A stretch of DNA of 64,000 nucleotides from Bradyrhizobium sp. CCBAU 51765 (GTDB lineage: Bacteria > Pseudomonadota > Alphaproteobacteria > Rhizobiales > Xanthobacteraceae): assembly GCF_015291725.1 (NCBI RefSeq), contig NZ_CP030038.1:5631001-5695000 (forward strand), given 5' to 3'. Position numbers and translations under genes: made by a program. The notes under the pieces were generated by a model. That model worked only from the letters and a program-made list of their open reading frames with translations, did not search any database and was not told the origin of the DNA. Of the stretch, positions 25,109 through 33,124 are shown piece by piece (within the stretch, counting starts at the first letter, position 1; every line of letters begins with the position of its first letter).

Positions 25109-26089
25109 ATGGCCCCCCGCGCCAATTGGAAGGGTTTTCTGCGTCTGTCGCTCGTGACCTGCCCGGTCGCGCTCTATCCGGCCACTTCGGATACCGAGAA
25201 GGTGTCGTTCAACCAGATCAACCGCAAGACCGGCCACCGGATCAAATACCTCAAGGTCGACGCCGAGACCGGCGACGAGGTGACCTCCGAGGACATCGTC
25301 AAGGGCTACAAGGTCGACACCGACACCTATATCGAGGTCACCAAGGACGAGCTGGACGAGATCGCGCTCGACTCCACCCACACGATCGAGATCGACGAGT
25401 TCGTGCCCAAGGCCGACATCGACAACCGCTATCTGATCCGCCCCTACTACCTCGTGCCGGACGGCAAGGTCGGCCACGATGCCTATGCGGTGATCCGCGA
25501 GACCATCCGCAGCATGGACAAGGTCGCCATCGGCCGCGTGGTGCTGACCAACCGCGAGCATATCATCGCGCTGGAGCCGCTCGACAGCGGGCTGATGGGC
25601 ACGCTGCTGCGCTACCCCTACGAGGTCCGCAGCGAAAAGGAATATTTCGACGACATCCAGGACGTGAAGCTCACCAAGGACATGCTCGACCTCGCAAAAC
25701 ACATCGTCGAGAAGAAGTCCGGCGCGTTCGAGCCAGAGCTGTTCGAGGACCATTACGAGACTGCCCTGATCGATCTCATCAACAAAAAGCGCAGCGGCAT
25801 GCCGATCACCGCGAAGGCCACACCGAAGACCGGCGGCAATGTCATCAATCTGATGGACGCGCTGAAGAAGAGCATCGCGAACGAGAAGGACGCGGCTCCC
25901 GCGGCGAAGGTCGCCAAGGAGACCGTTAAGGGCAAGAGGCCGAAAAAGCGCGTCGAGGGCCAGCGCGAGATGCTGCTGCCGATATCAGGCAAGGGCGGCA
26001 AGGAAGCTGCGGCGAAGGCTGTGGCCACGCCGAAGAAGGCGGCCGACAAGCCGGTGCGGACACCGGCGCGGGCGAAGAAGGCCGGCTAG
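25109..26089 (+). CDS. ku: Bacterial Ku, DNA end-binding protein of non-homologous end joining
   Basis: 326 residues. The Ku core beta-barrel starts MAPRANWKGFLRLSLVTCPVALYPA and includes the conserved FNQINRKTGHRI, YVLVPD-type YYLVPDGKVGHDAYAVI and LTNREHIIALEP blocks. After about residue 255 comes a Lys/Ala-rich tail (KVAKETVKGKRPKKR... KKAADKPVR), typical of bacterial Ku proteins whose basic C-terminus binds DNA and stimulates LigD. No ligD is in the window, so the ligase partner must be elsewhere. Divergent from the stress-promoter peptide at 24877 across 231 bases. Confidence 0.95.
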   Translation: MAPRANWKGFLRLSLVTCPVALYPATSDTEKVSFNQINRKTGHRIKYLKVDAETGDEVTSEDIVKGYKVDTDTYIEVTKDELDEIALDSTHTIEIDEFVPKADIDNRYLIRPYYLVPDGKVGHDAYAVIRETIRSMDKVAIGRVVLTNREHIIALEPLDSGLMGTLLRYPYEVRSEKEYFDDIQDVKLTKDMLDLAKHIVEKKSGAFEPELFEDHYETALIDLINKKRSGMPITAKATPKTGGNVINLMDALKKSIANEKDAAPAAKVAKETVKGKRPKKRVEGQREMLLPISGKGGKEAAAKAVATPKKAADKPVRTPARAKKAG

Positions 26090-26092
26090 CAG

Positions 26093-26121
26093 CATCACGC
26101 CCCGCGAATCGCGCCGTGATG
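26093..26121 (+). terminator. Hairpin just after ku
   Basis: CATCACG at 26093-26099 pairs with CGTGATG at 26115-26121, and the intervening bases contain a second small CGCG/CGCG pair. The stem starts three bases after the ku stop and is followed by a pyrimidine run TCTCTCCCC. It is a plausible terminator or transcript 3' end. Confidence 0.45.
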
Positions 26122-26149
26122 TCTCTCCCCGCCGATCGGCCGGCCTGAC

Positions 26150-26386
26150 ATGCCCTGGTCGACGGCGTTCGACGATCCCGTTCGCGTGGGCAACAAGCGC
26201 AAGCTGCTGACGCTTCAGGATGCGGCGGACTACATCATGCACCTGCCCGATGACGCCCAGCACGAGGCGCACTGGCAGACCGCCATCGAGACCTTGATCA
26301 ATGCGGCCGAGACGGGCGGCGGATGGGTGATGTTCGCCCGCATCGCCATGCTGCGGGCGCTGAATGCGGACGGCCGGAGCGGATGA
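26150..26386 (+). CDS. Small protein of unknown function
   Basis: 78 residues (MPWSTAFDDPVRVGNKRKLLTL...), acidic and without signal peptide or membrane segment. The blocks LLTLQDAADYIMHLPDDAQ and HWQTAIETLINAAETGG give a helical protein with a pattern of conserved hydrophobics, and the segment GWVMFARIAMLRALN follows. Codon usage is like the neighbours. No clear ribosome binding site precedes the ATG. Similar short ORFs are common in bradyrhizobia but no function is known to me. It follows ku by 60 bases, with a hairpin between. Confidence 0.65.
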   Translation: MPWSTAFDDPVRVGNKRKLLTLQDAADYIMHLPDDAQHEAHWQTAIETLINAAETGGGWVMFARIAMLRALNADGRSG

Positions 26387-26664
26387 AGCGCGACGGAGAT
26401 GTCCTTGCCGACCCGTTGACGAACAGGCTCAACAATCGGTTAAGCGGCTACACTACCGCGCCTTGGGCCGGTGCAGCCCTGGCCTGCCGATTTGAAACCA
26501 TTTGGACGGATCGACGGAACCTTAATTTAATGAGTGCCGTCGTATGAGCGGGGTCGCGATGGCGCGGGCCCAATTCTTCCGGCGCGCACAAAGACATATT
26601 CGATCGATTTACGAGTCCGATTAGGACGCGACCATGCATTGGATCGGATGAACAGGAGCTGGCA

Positions 26665-26829
26665 ATGCATCTGCTGAGGTCTTTCCTTGCCGATGAGAAT
26701 GGCGCAACCGCCATCGAGTATTGCCTGATCGCCGCCGGGATCGCCCTGGCAATCGTGACCGTCGTGAACAACACGGGCGGCGCGCTGCTCAACAACAAGT
26801 TCAACTCGATCAGCTCGGCGATGAAGTAA
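26665..26829 (+). CDS. Flp-type IVb pilin
   Basis: 54 residues from ATG 26665, preceded by AGGAGCTGGCA. A short leader (MHLLRSFLADENGA) precedes the Flp signature TAIEYCLIAAGIALAIV, with the Glu five residues after the processing site and a hydrophobic helix that drives pilus assembly. The C-terminus NKFNSISSAMK is typical of Flp pilins. It would be cut by a TadV/CpaA prepilin peptidase and built by a tad system, but no tad/cpa genes are present here, so it is an orphan copy. Confidence 0.88.
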   Translation: MHLLRSFLADENGATAIEYCLIAAGIALAIVTVVNNTGGALLNNKFNSISSAMK

Positions 26830-26938
26830 CGGCTGGCCCTGGCCCGCGTAACGGCGTGCCACGCCCCTCGCCCCATGTGTCTCCCCGACCCGCGGGCCAT
26901 GATCTGGGTCAACAGCGCCGGAACGGCGACGCTTAAGC

Positions 26939-28513
26939 ATGGAGGTCCAACTCCCTGCTGCCGGCCTGTCCATGCATCCAGACCTTCCGCACTCCCAACT
27001 GAAGATCCGCCGCGTCCGCCTCGATACCGGCCGTGAGAACGTCGTCGTCGTCTCCCGGCACTCGAAGGCGCTGCGCGCGGAAATCTTCCGCGGCTTCAGC
27101 CGCGTCGAGCTTCGTCGTGGCGACAAGGTTCTGCTGGCGACGCTGCTGATCACGGATGACGATACGCTGGCGGCTTCGGACGAGATCGGCCTCTCCGAAC
27201 CTGCATTCCGGCGCTTTGCGGAAGCCGTCGGCACGCTGGTGACGGTCAGGCCTGCCTCGCCTCCGGAGAGCCTGGAAGCGGTGCGCGCGAAGATCCGCGG
27301 ACGGACCTTGAGCCAGGCCGAGATCGGCGCGATCATCAGCGACCTCGCGCATTACCGCTACTCCGACATGGAGATCGCCGCCTTCCTGATCGGTTCGGCC
27401 AGCTTCATCACCAGCGACGAGCTTCTTGCCCTCACGGGGGCAATGGCGCAGGCCGGCACGCAATTGATCTGGCCGAACCCGGTCGTCGTCGACAAGCATT
27501 GCATCGGGGGCATCCCCGGCAATCGCACGTCGATGGTCGTGGTGCCGATCGTCGCCGCCCATGGCCTGCCGATCCCGAAGACCTCCTCGCGCGCCATTAC
27601 CTCGCCCGCCGGCACCGCCGACACGATGGAGGTGCTGGCGCGGGTGAATATCGGCGTCGAGGAGATGAAGGCAATCGTCTCGGCCTGCAACGGCTGCCTG
27701 ATCTGGGGCGGGCACGTGAACCTGTCGCCGGCCGACGACGTCCTGATCTCGGTCGAGCGCCCCCTGAGCCTCGATACCCGCGAGCAGATGGTCGCCTCCA
27801 TCATGTCCAAGAAGATCGCAGCAGGCTCGACCCATCTGCTGATCGACATTCCGGTCGGGCCGACCGCGAAGGTCAGCGGCGGCGTCGAGGCGATGCGGCT
27901 GCGAAAGCTGTTCGAATTCGTCGGCGACCGCTTCGGCCGCTCGGTCGAGGTGATCACGACCGACGGAAGCCAGCCGATCGGCAACGGCATCGGCCCCGTG
28001 CTCGAAGCCAACGACGTCATGGCGGTGCTCGGAAACGAGCCGGGCGCGCCGCGCGATCTGCGCGAGAAATCGCTCCGGCTCGCCGCCCATCTCCTGGAAT
28101 ACGACCCGAAGCTGCGCGGCGGCGCGGGCTATGCCCGGGCGCGCGAACTGCTCGACAGCGGAGCGGCGCTGAAGCAGATGCAGAAGATCATCGACGCGCA
28201 GGGTCCGTCGACATGCAGCAACGAACTGGGACCGCTCAGCTTCGACGTCAAGGCGATGCATGACGGCATCGTGTCCGCCATCGACTGCCTGCGCCTGAAC
28301 CGCCTCGCCCGCACCGCCGGCGCGCCGCTCGACAAGGGCGCCGGCATCCACCTGTTCAAGAAGATCGGCGATCGTGTCGAGCAGGGCGAGCCGCTCTATC
28401 GCGTCTACACTTTCGACCACCCCGAGCATGATCTGGTCGCCGACGCCGCCGCCGAAGAGACCGGTTACCTCGTCAACGGTCACGAAGCCCTGCAGGGCAC
28501 GACGACGCCGTGA
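26939..28513 (+). CDS. AMP phosphorylase / thymidine phosphorylase family 2 protein
   Basis: 524 residues. An N-terminal domain of about 85 residues precedes the nucleoside phosphorylase fold. The family signature SSRAITSPAGTADTME is at about 216-231 and the phosphate/substrate region HCIGGIPGNRTS at about 180-195. Length and the N-terminal extension match archaeal AMP phosphorylase (AMP + Pi to adenine + ribose 1,5-bisphosphate) and the bacterial 'thymidine phosphorylase 2' group rather than DeoA. ATG 26972 is an alternative start. The stop overlaps the GTG of the next gene (GTGA), so all three genes to 31022 form one coupled operon. Confidence 0.88.
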   Translation: MEVQLPAAGLSMHPDLPHSQLKIRRVRLDTGRENVVVVSRHSKALRAEIFRGFSRVELRRGDKVLLATLLITDDDTLAASDEIGLSEPAFRRFAEAVGTLVTVRPASPPESLEAVRAKIRGRTLSQAEIGAIISDLAHYRYSDMEIAAFLIGSASFITSDELLALTGAMAQAGTQLIWPNPVVVDKHCIGGIPGNRTSMVVVPIVAAHGLPIPKTSSRAITSPAGTADTMEVLARVNIGVEEMKAIVSACNGCLIWGGHVNLSPADDVLISVERPLSLDTREQMVASIMSKKIAAGSTHLLIDIPVGPTAKVSGGVEAMRLRKLFEFVGDRFGRSVEVITTDGSQPIGNGIGPVLEANDVMAVLGNEPGAPRDLREKSLRLAAHLLEYDPKLRGGAGYARARELLDSGAALKQMQKIIDAQGPSTCSNELGPLSFDVKAMHDGIVSAIDCLRLNRLARTAGAPLDKGAGIHLFKKIGDRVEQGEPLYRVYTFDHPEHDLVADAAAEETGYLVNGHEALQGTTTP

Positions 28514-29430
28514 GCACGATCGCGCTCCAGACATTGCCGTCCGGCGCCGACGCGGCGAGGCGGCTCGCGGCGCGGCTCGGGCTTGCCTGCGGCGAGATCG
28601 CCGTGCACCGCTTTCCGGACGGAGAACTGCGCGTTGCAGTCGCGCCGGCGAGCGACACCACGATCCTCTATGCCCCGCTCGATCAACCCAACGACAAGCT
28701 GATCACCCTGCTCTTCGCTGCGGAGGCCCTGCGACGTGGCGGCGCGAAACGGCTCGTCCTGGTCGCGCCCTATCTCTGCTACATGCGGCAGGATGCTGCA
28801 TTTCATGCGGGCGAGGCCATCAGCCAGCGCGCCATGGGCAATCTGCTTGCAACAACCGTGGACCGCGTCGTCACCGTCGATGCGCATTTGCATCGCACCC
28901 TCGACATCAGATCGGTGTTCCCTGGTATCGAAGCGGAGAACCTGTCCGCCATGCCGGCCATCGCGAAGGCGCTGGCGGCCGGCAGCATGGACCCAGCAAC
29001 CGTCGTGATCGGGCCCGACATGGAGTCCGAGCCCTGGGTGAGCGATGTCGCGAGCCGCCTGGGGTTGCAGCACACGGTGGCGCGCAAGACGCGGCACGGC
29101 GATCGCTCCGTCGCCGTCAGCTTTGCCGATCCCGCCCTGATCGCGGGACGACCGGCGCTCATGGTGGACGACATCGTCTCCTCCGGAACGACGTTGACGG
29201 CCGCAGCGAAGGTGCTGAGAGCAATGGGGGCGACGGTCGTCGATGCGGTCGTGACGCACGCGCTGTTTCCACCCGCTTTGATCGCCGCATTCACCGAGGC
29301 CGGCATACGGTCGATCCGCTCGACGGACAGCGTGCCGCATCCGAGCAATGCGATCCCGCTCGACGAGATTCTCGCGGCCGCCTTGCGGTCCGAACTGGCC
29401 ACGACACATCTTCCGGAGACGACGACATGA
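28510..29430 (+). CDS. Ribose-phosphate diphosphokinase (PRPP synthetase) homologue
   Basis: 306 residues from GTG 28510. Conserved blocks are HRFPDGELRV, the ATP-site RQD motif in APYLCYMRQDAAFHAGEAIS (R93-D95), VTVDAHLHR, the VVIGPDMESEP pyrophosphate loop and the ribose-phosphate loop VDDIVSSGTT (D220, D221). The RQDxxFxxGEAIS form resembles the class III/archaeal-type enzymes rather than the housekeeping Prs, which should be encoded elsewhere. It makes PRPP from ribose 5-phosphate and ATP; in this operon it could also handle ribose 1,5-bisphosphate (inference). Overlaps the next gene as ATGA. Confidence 0.88.
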   Translation: MSTIALQTLPSGADAARRLAARLGLACGEIAVHRFPDGELRVAVAPASDTTILYAPLDQPNDKLITLLFAAEALRRGGAKRLVLVAPYLCYMRQDAAFHAGEAISQRAMGNLLATTVDRVVTVDAHLHRTLDIRSVFPGIEAENLSAMPAIAKALAAGSMDPATVVIGPDMESEPWVSDVASRLGLQHTVARKTRHGDRSVAVSFADPALIAGRPALMVDDIVSSGTTLTAAAKVLRAMGATVVDAVVTHALFPPALIAAFTEAGIRSIRSTDSVPHPSNAIPLDEILAAALRSELATTHLPETTT

Positions 29431-31022
29431 GCATCACCGTTCGATTTTGCGGCGCAGCCCGCACCGTGACCGGGTCGAGCTATCTGTTCCAGACCGCGAC
29501 GGGCCGCTTCCTGGTCGATTGCGGGCTCTTCCAGGGCCAGAAGACGCTGAAGGAGCTCAACTACGGCGCCTTTCCGTTTCGCCCCGCCGATATCGATGCC
29601 GTGCTGCTCACACATGCCCACATCGACCACAGTGGATTGCTGCCGAAACTCGTGCGCGCGGGATTCGAGGGGCCGATCCTGGCGACGCGCGGCACGATCG
29701 ATCTCTGCTCCTACATGCTGCCCGACGCCGGCAGCATCCAGGAATCGGAAGTCACCCAGCTCAACCGACGCAACGCCTCGCGCGGGCGCAAGGAGGTGCA
29801 GCCGATCTACACGCAGGCCGATGCGATCGCATCGCTCCAATCGTTTCGCCCGGTTGACTATGAACGCTGGACCGACGTGATCCCGGGCGTCCGCGCGCGC
29901 TACTGGAACGCCGGCCATCTGCTCGGCTCCGCCTCGATCGAGCTCGAAATCGTCGAGCAAGGTTCGCCGCGTCCGCTGCGCGTGCTGCTCTCCGGCGACG
30001 TCGGGCCGGAGGCCAAGCTGCTCCAGCCCGATCCCGAAGCCCCAACCGATTTCGATTACGTCATCTCGGAATCGACCTATGGCGACCGGGTGCGCGAGGC
30101 CACGACACCCGCACTCCGCCGCAAGCACCTCGCCGCCGAGGTAAGCGACGCCGCGGCGGCCGGCGGCGCGCTGCTGATTCCCGCCTTTGCGGTCGAGCGC
30201 ACCCAGGAGCTGATCGTCGATCTCGTCGACCTGATGGAGCATGGCGCGATTCCGACCGCACCGATCTTCCTCGACTCGCCGCTCGCGATCCGCGCGACCG
30301 AAGTGTTCCGCCGGCATTCCGAGAGCCTCGACCCAGCCGTCGACGCCGCCCGCCTGCTCAACTCTCCGCATCTCAAATTCACCGAAACCGTGGACGAGAG
30401 CAAGGCGATCATGCGTCTCAGCGGATTCCACATCATCATCGCCGCAAGCGGCATGTGCGACGCCGGCCGCATCCGCCATCATCTGAAGCGCTGGCTGTGG
30501 AATCAGCGCGCGACCGTGCTTCTCGCCGGCTTCCAGGCCAACGGCACGCTCGGCCGCTTCCTCCAGAACGGGACCAGGGCCGTGCGGATCCAGGGCGAGG
30601 AGATCAAGGTCGCAGCCCGCATCCGCATGATCGACGAATATTCGGGTCATGCCGACGGGGCCGGCATGGCGAGTTGGATCGCGGCGCGCCGCCCCATCGC
30701 TCGCGGGCTGTTCCTGGTCCACGGCGAGGAAGGAGCGATTGCGGGGCTCGCCGAGCGCGTGGCCGAACGCATCATTCCCGCGGCCAAGGTCTACCAGCCG
30801 ATGCTGGACGATATCTATGAGCTCGCCGCCCCCGAACCGCGCGTGCTCGACGTGGATCATCGCCGGCGGCTCGCGCCGGAGGCCGTGACCCGTCTCGACT
30901 GGCACAACGAGATGTCCGAGCTCATGCTCGACATCAACGATCGAGTCGCAGCCGCCGCCGACGACCGCGCCCGCGGCGTCATCATCCGAAGGCTGTGCCG
31001 CGCGCTGGAGGAGAAGGCGTAG
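29427..31022 (+). CDS. Beta-CASP metallo-beta-lactamase-fold RNA nuclease
   Basis: 531 residues. The MBL zinc motif HAHIDH is at 63-68, with a further His in WNAGHLLGSASIELE and Asp in LLSGDVG. The beta-CASP insertion follows (ESTYGDR, PAFAVERTQEL, FLDSPLAIRATEVFRRH), and the motif C region is ASGMCDAGRIRHHLKRWL with EEIKVAARIRMIDEYSGHADGAG. This is the architecture of the CPSF-73/archaeal aCPSF-like, 'RNA specificity domain' exo/endonucleases. It starts inside the previous gene (ATGA), and no further gene follows before repeat DNA, so it closes the operon. Confidence 0.92.
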   Translation: MSITVRFCGAARTVTGSSYLFQTATGRFLVDCGLFQGQKTLKELNYGAFPFRPADIDAVLLTHAHIDHSGLLPKLVRAGFEGPILATRGTIDLCSYMLPDAGSIQESEVTQLNRRNASRGRKEVQPIYTQADAIASLQSFRPVDYERWTDVIPGVRARYWNAGHLLGSASIELEIVEQGSPRPLRVLLSGDVGPEAKLLQPDPEAPTDFDYVISESTYGDRVREATTPALRRKHLAAEVSDAAAAGGALLIPAFAVERTQELIVDLVDLMEHGAIPTAPIFLDSPLAIRATEVFRRHSESLDPAVDAARLLNSPHLKFTETVDESKAIMRLSGFHIIIAASGMCDAGRIRHHLKRWLWNQRATVLLAGFQANGTLGRFLQNGTRAVRIQGEEIKVAARIRMIDEYSGHADGAGMASWIAARRPIARGLFLVHGEEGAIAGLAERVAERIIPAAKVYQPMLDDIYELAAPEPRVLDVDHRRRLAPEAVTRLDWHNEMSELMLDINDRVAAAADDRARGVIIRRLCRALEEKA

Positions 31023-31064
31023 CGAGGCGCCGGTCGCCGTAGACATCGGCATCTCTCCAACCGC

Positions 31065-31152
31065 CGTCATTGCGAGGAGCCCTTGCGACGAAGCAATCCA
31101 GACTATTTCCGCGGAAGCGGTCAGGATTGCTTCGCTTACGCTCGCAATGACA
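31065..31152. repeat. REPIN-like palindromic element 1
   Basis: CGTCATTGCGAG at the left end is complementary to CTCGCAATGAC at the right end, and GAAGCAATCC to GGATTGCTTC, giving an 88-base imperfect palindrome. Bradyrhizobial genomes carry many copies of such CGTCATTGCGAG...GGATTGCTTCG units. It lies 43 bases after the nuclease stop and may also act as a transcript end. Confidence 0.75.
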
Positions 31153-31158
31153 GAGTTC

Positions 31159-31243
31159 GTAGGTGGGTAGAGCGAAGCGAAACCCATCAACGCCTCTTCC
31201 AGGTCGAACATGATGGGTTTCGCAAGTGCTCTACCCATCCTAC
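31159..31243. repeat. Palindromic element 2, different family
   Basis: The arm GTAGGTGGGTAGAGC...GCGAAACCCATC is inverted as GATGGGTTTCGC...GCTCTACCCATCCTAC about 28 bases later. The two arms can form a stem of about 30 bp with few mismatches. It is a second, unrelated repeat placed six bases after element 1. Confidence 0.7.
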
Positions 31244-31860
31244 GGCATCGCACACACACCTTCGCATCCTCGCGGCGCGTCCTGCCCGAGCTTTGCTCTC
31301 GTCTTCCGCCCTTCTCGAAAGCGAGGGCGCAAGGAAGGCCGGGCGCCGGCTGGCACCCGAGGTCCCGCGTGTGCAATAAGAACGCGCACGGGGTGGACGA
31401 CAGGTGATGCCGGCATTCCGGCCTTCCCTGCGCGGATGGTTTTAACGGTGTCCTTCGTGCTCTCCCCGGGGAGCGATGCACTATTGCCCCCGTCGCCATG
31501 CAGATGGCTGATGTGCGTGCCCGGTTGGGCCGTGAGCATCACCACATGACTTGACGCACAGACCCCGGGCGTCAGGACCACACGACTTCTCCGTCCGCGC
31601 GCATCTTCGCTGGGTTCTCACCGGCTGGCGTGCGCTCACCGTCGAGACCATACGAAGACGCTGTCAGCGCCGTGTCGTATCGCGCCCGCTGCTGCTCACG
31701 GGATCACCGCCCTGCAGCCAATCTTGCGCGCCGACGCCGTCGCGGCCACCGCATCCCGGCCCGCGTCCCGTGACGATCGCGAAACGCCCCTTGTGGCGGG
31801 CCTGGATGTTTCGGGTTCTACGCTATATCCGAATTTCGGTCAATACGAATATCCTGCGGA
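31244..31860. other. Non-coding DNA, probable degenerate copy of a dispersed bradyrhizobial sequence
   Basis: No frame here shows conserved protein sequence or usual codon bias, and frames in all directions are short and Arg/Pro rich. Phrases such as CACACCTTCGCATCCTCGCGGCGC, GAGGGCGCAAGGAAGGCCGGGCGCCGGC and CCACACGACTTCTCCGTCCGCGCG resemble a long dispersed intergenic sequence often found beside the palindromes in this genus; this is recalled, not tested. The 32,000-end of the gap (31861-32037) shows nothing I can identify apart from the leader of the gene at 32038. Confidence 0.4.
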
Positions 31861-32037
31861 CCGCGATTGACCCAGCTTTGGCGTGTTTTGTCTGTCGGGC
31901 CACACAAGGGATCGTGGCCCGGGTGGAGCCAGCTCCCTATTTCCGTCAACTTTGACGGTCATTTGAGCCCCGATATTCTTCCACACGGCGTGGCTCGAAT
32001 GACCATGCGATCGATCATTGAACAAAGCTATTTGAGG

Positions 32038-32448
32038 ATGCGGATGAGACGCACGACGTTCTTGGGCCTCGGCCTTGTGTGTGTCGGCCTCTGGGCACAG
32101 GATAGCGCGAGGGGGCAGGCTCCAGTGGCACCGCCGGTTTCGCTTGCTCCGATTGCATCGCCCCCACCTTCGAACGCCAAGAATTCGCGGCCGAAGCGCG
32201 CTCCAGCCTTGGCGACACCCGGCACAGATACTTCGACTCCTGTGATCGGCGCACTACCGCCCTCGCCGAATCCCGCTGCCGATTACGATGGCTTCACCGT
32301 CGGCAGCGAAGACCGCGACGCCTCGAGCCCGGTCGCGCCGCCCGCGAGGTCACGCGCAGCGAAGAACAGTTCCGCAGGGCAGGAATCGCTCGATCAGGAC
32401 GATGAGGCGCTGAGGCGAAAGCTGACGATTTGCAAGAACTGCAAGTAG
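32038..32448 (+). CDS. Small secreted Pro/Ser-rich protein of unknown function
   Basis: 136 residues from ATG 32038 (TTGAGG just before); ATG 32044 is an alternative. A signal peptide (MRMRRTTFLGLGLVCVGLWAQDSARGQA) is followed by a low-complexity Pro/Ala/Ser-rich mature part (PPVSLAPIASPPPSNAKN, PPSPNPAADYDGF) and an acidic to basic C-terminus ending KLTICKNCK. Two Cys at the very end may form a disulfide or bind metal. No family recognised. Convergent with the cytochrome gene 35 bases away. Confidence 0.65.
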   Translation: MRMRRTTFLGLGLVCVGLWAQDSARGQAPVAPPVSLAPIASPPPSNAKNSRPKRAPALATPGTDTSTPVIGALPPSPNPAADYDGFTVGSEDRDASSPVAPPARSRAAKNSSAGQESLDQDDEALRRKLTICKNCK

Positions 32449-32483
32449 GAGACTGGTCAGCCCGAGTTGAGACAGCGAACACA

Positions 32484-33116
32484 TCAATTCGGACAGGGTT
32501 GCCCGGCCGCTCCCCACGTCGCCATGTCCTTGACGTGATCCTCGAAAGTGCCCGGCGGCGTCGAGCGGCCTGCACCGGGCGCCCAGCCCCGCGGGATGAA
32601 GCCGCTCAGCGACGCATCGTGCCGCAAGTGCTCGACGAGGCCAGCGGCGTCGCGGCCGCCGTTGCGCTTGGGATCCTTCATCTGCGCGCAAATCTCGGCA
32701 CCACTTTTGCCGAACCAGATGAAGGCCACCGGCGCGAGTTGCCAGTCGATACCGGCGCGCGGCGGCGACGGTGCCGGCTCATTCGCCTGGGTGGAGGTCA
32801 TGTGACAGGTCGAGCACGGAATCGCCTCCGCACCGATGCGGCTCTCGCCGCCATGGATGTTCATGCCATGTGGGCGGGGCTTGGTTTCGCCGGCCGGCGT
32901 CCAGATGGGTATGGCCTTGGCATCGACATGGCAGTTGGCACACCGGGGATGGGTCACGACGGCTTCGATCCGCTTCCAGGCTTCCAGTCCCTGGGCGCGG
33001 CTGACGCTGCCGGGCGGCAGCACGTCCTTGCCGGCATCGTCCTTGGCCACAACGATCCCGGTGAGCGCCGCGACGGCAGAAGCTGCGAAGACGACCGCAA
33101 TCAGAGATCTCCTCAT
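32484..33116 (-). CDS. Periplasmic di-haem c-type cytochrome for the oxidoreductase
   Basis: 210 residues from ATG 33116 with a signal peptide (MRRSLIAVVFAASAVAALTG). Two haem-attachment motifs are present, C59-ANC-H63 and C101-STC-H105, so haem c is loaded in the periplasm by the Ccm system. The C-terminal part carries IPRGWAPGAGR and DHVKDMATWGAAGQPCPN. It starts eight bases after the stop of the molybdopterin subunit, so it is very likely its electron acceptor. Confidence 0.88.
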   Translation of the reverse strand: MRRSLIAVVFAASAVAALTGIVVAKDDAGKDVLPPGSVSRAQGLEAWKRIEAVVTHPRCANCHVDAKAIPIWTPAGETKPRPHGMNIHGGESRIGAEAIPCSTCHMTSTQANEPAPSPPRAGIDWQLAPVAFIWFGKSGAEICAQMKDPKRNGGRDAAGLVEHLRHDASLSGFIPRGWAPGAGRSTPPGTFEDHVKDMATWGAAGQPCPN

Positions 33117-33124
33117 GGCTCGCC

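Noticed and set aside
26516..26541. GGAAC-N17-CGTC upstream of the Flp pilin as an EcfG promoter
   Set aside because: The -10 differs from CGTT at the last base and the distance to the pilin is long, so it is too weak to annotate.
28803..31499. 898-codon open frame on the minus strand opposite the PRPP synthetase and RNA nuclease genes
   Set aside because: It is the reverse shadow of two strong genes in GC-rich DNA, has no conserved domain and is rich in Arg/His/Gly.
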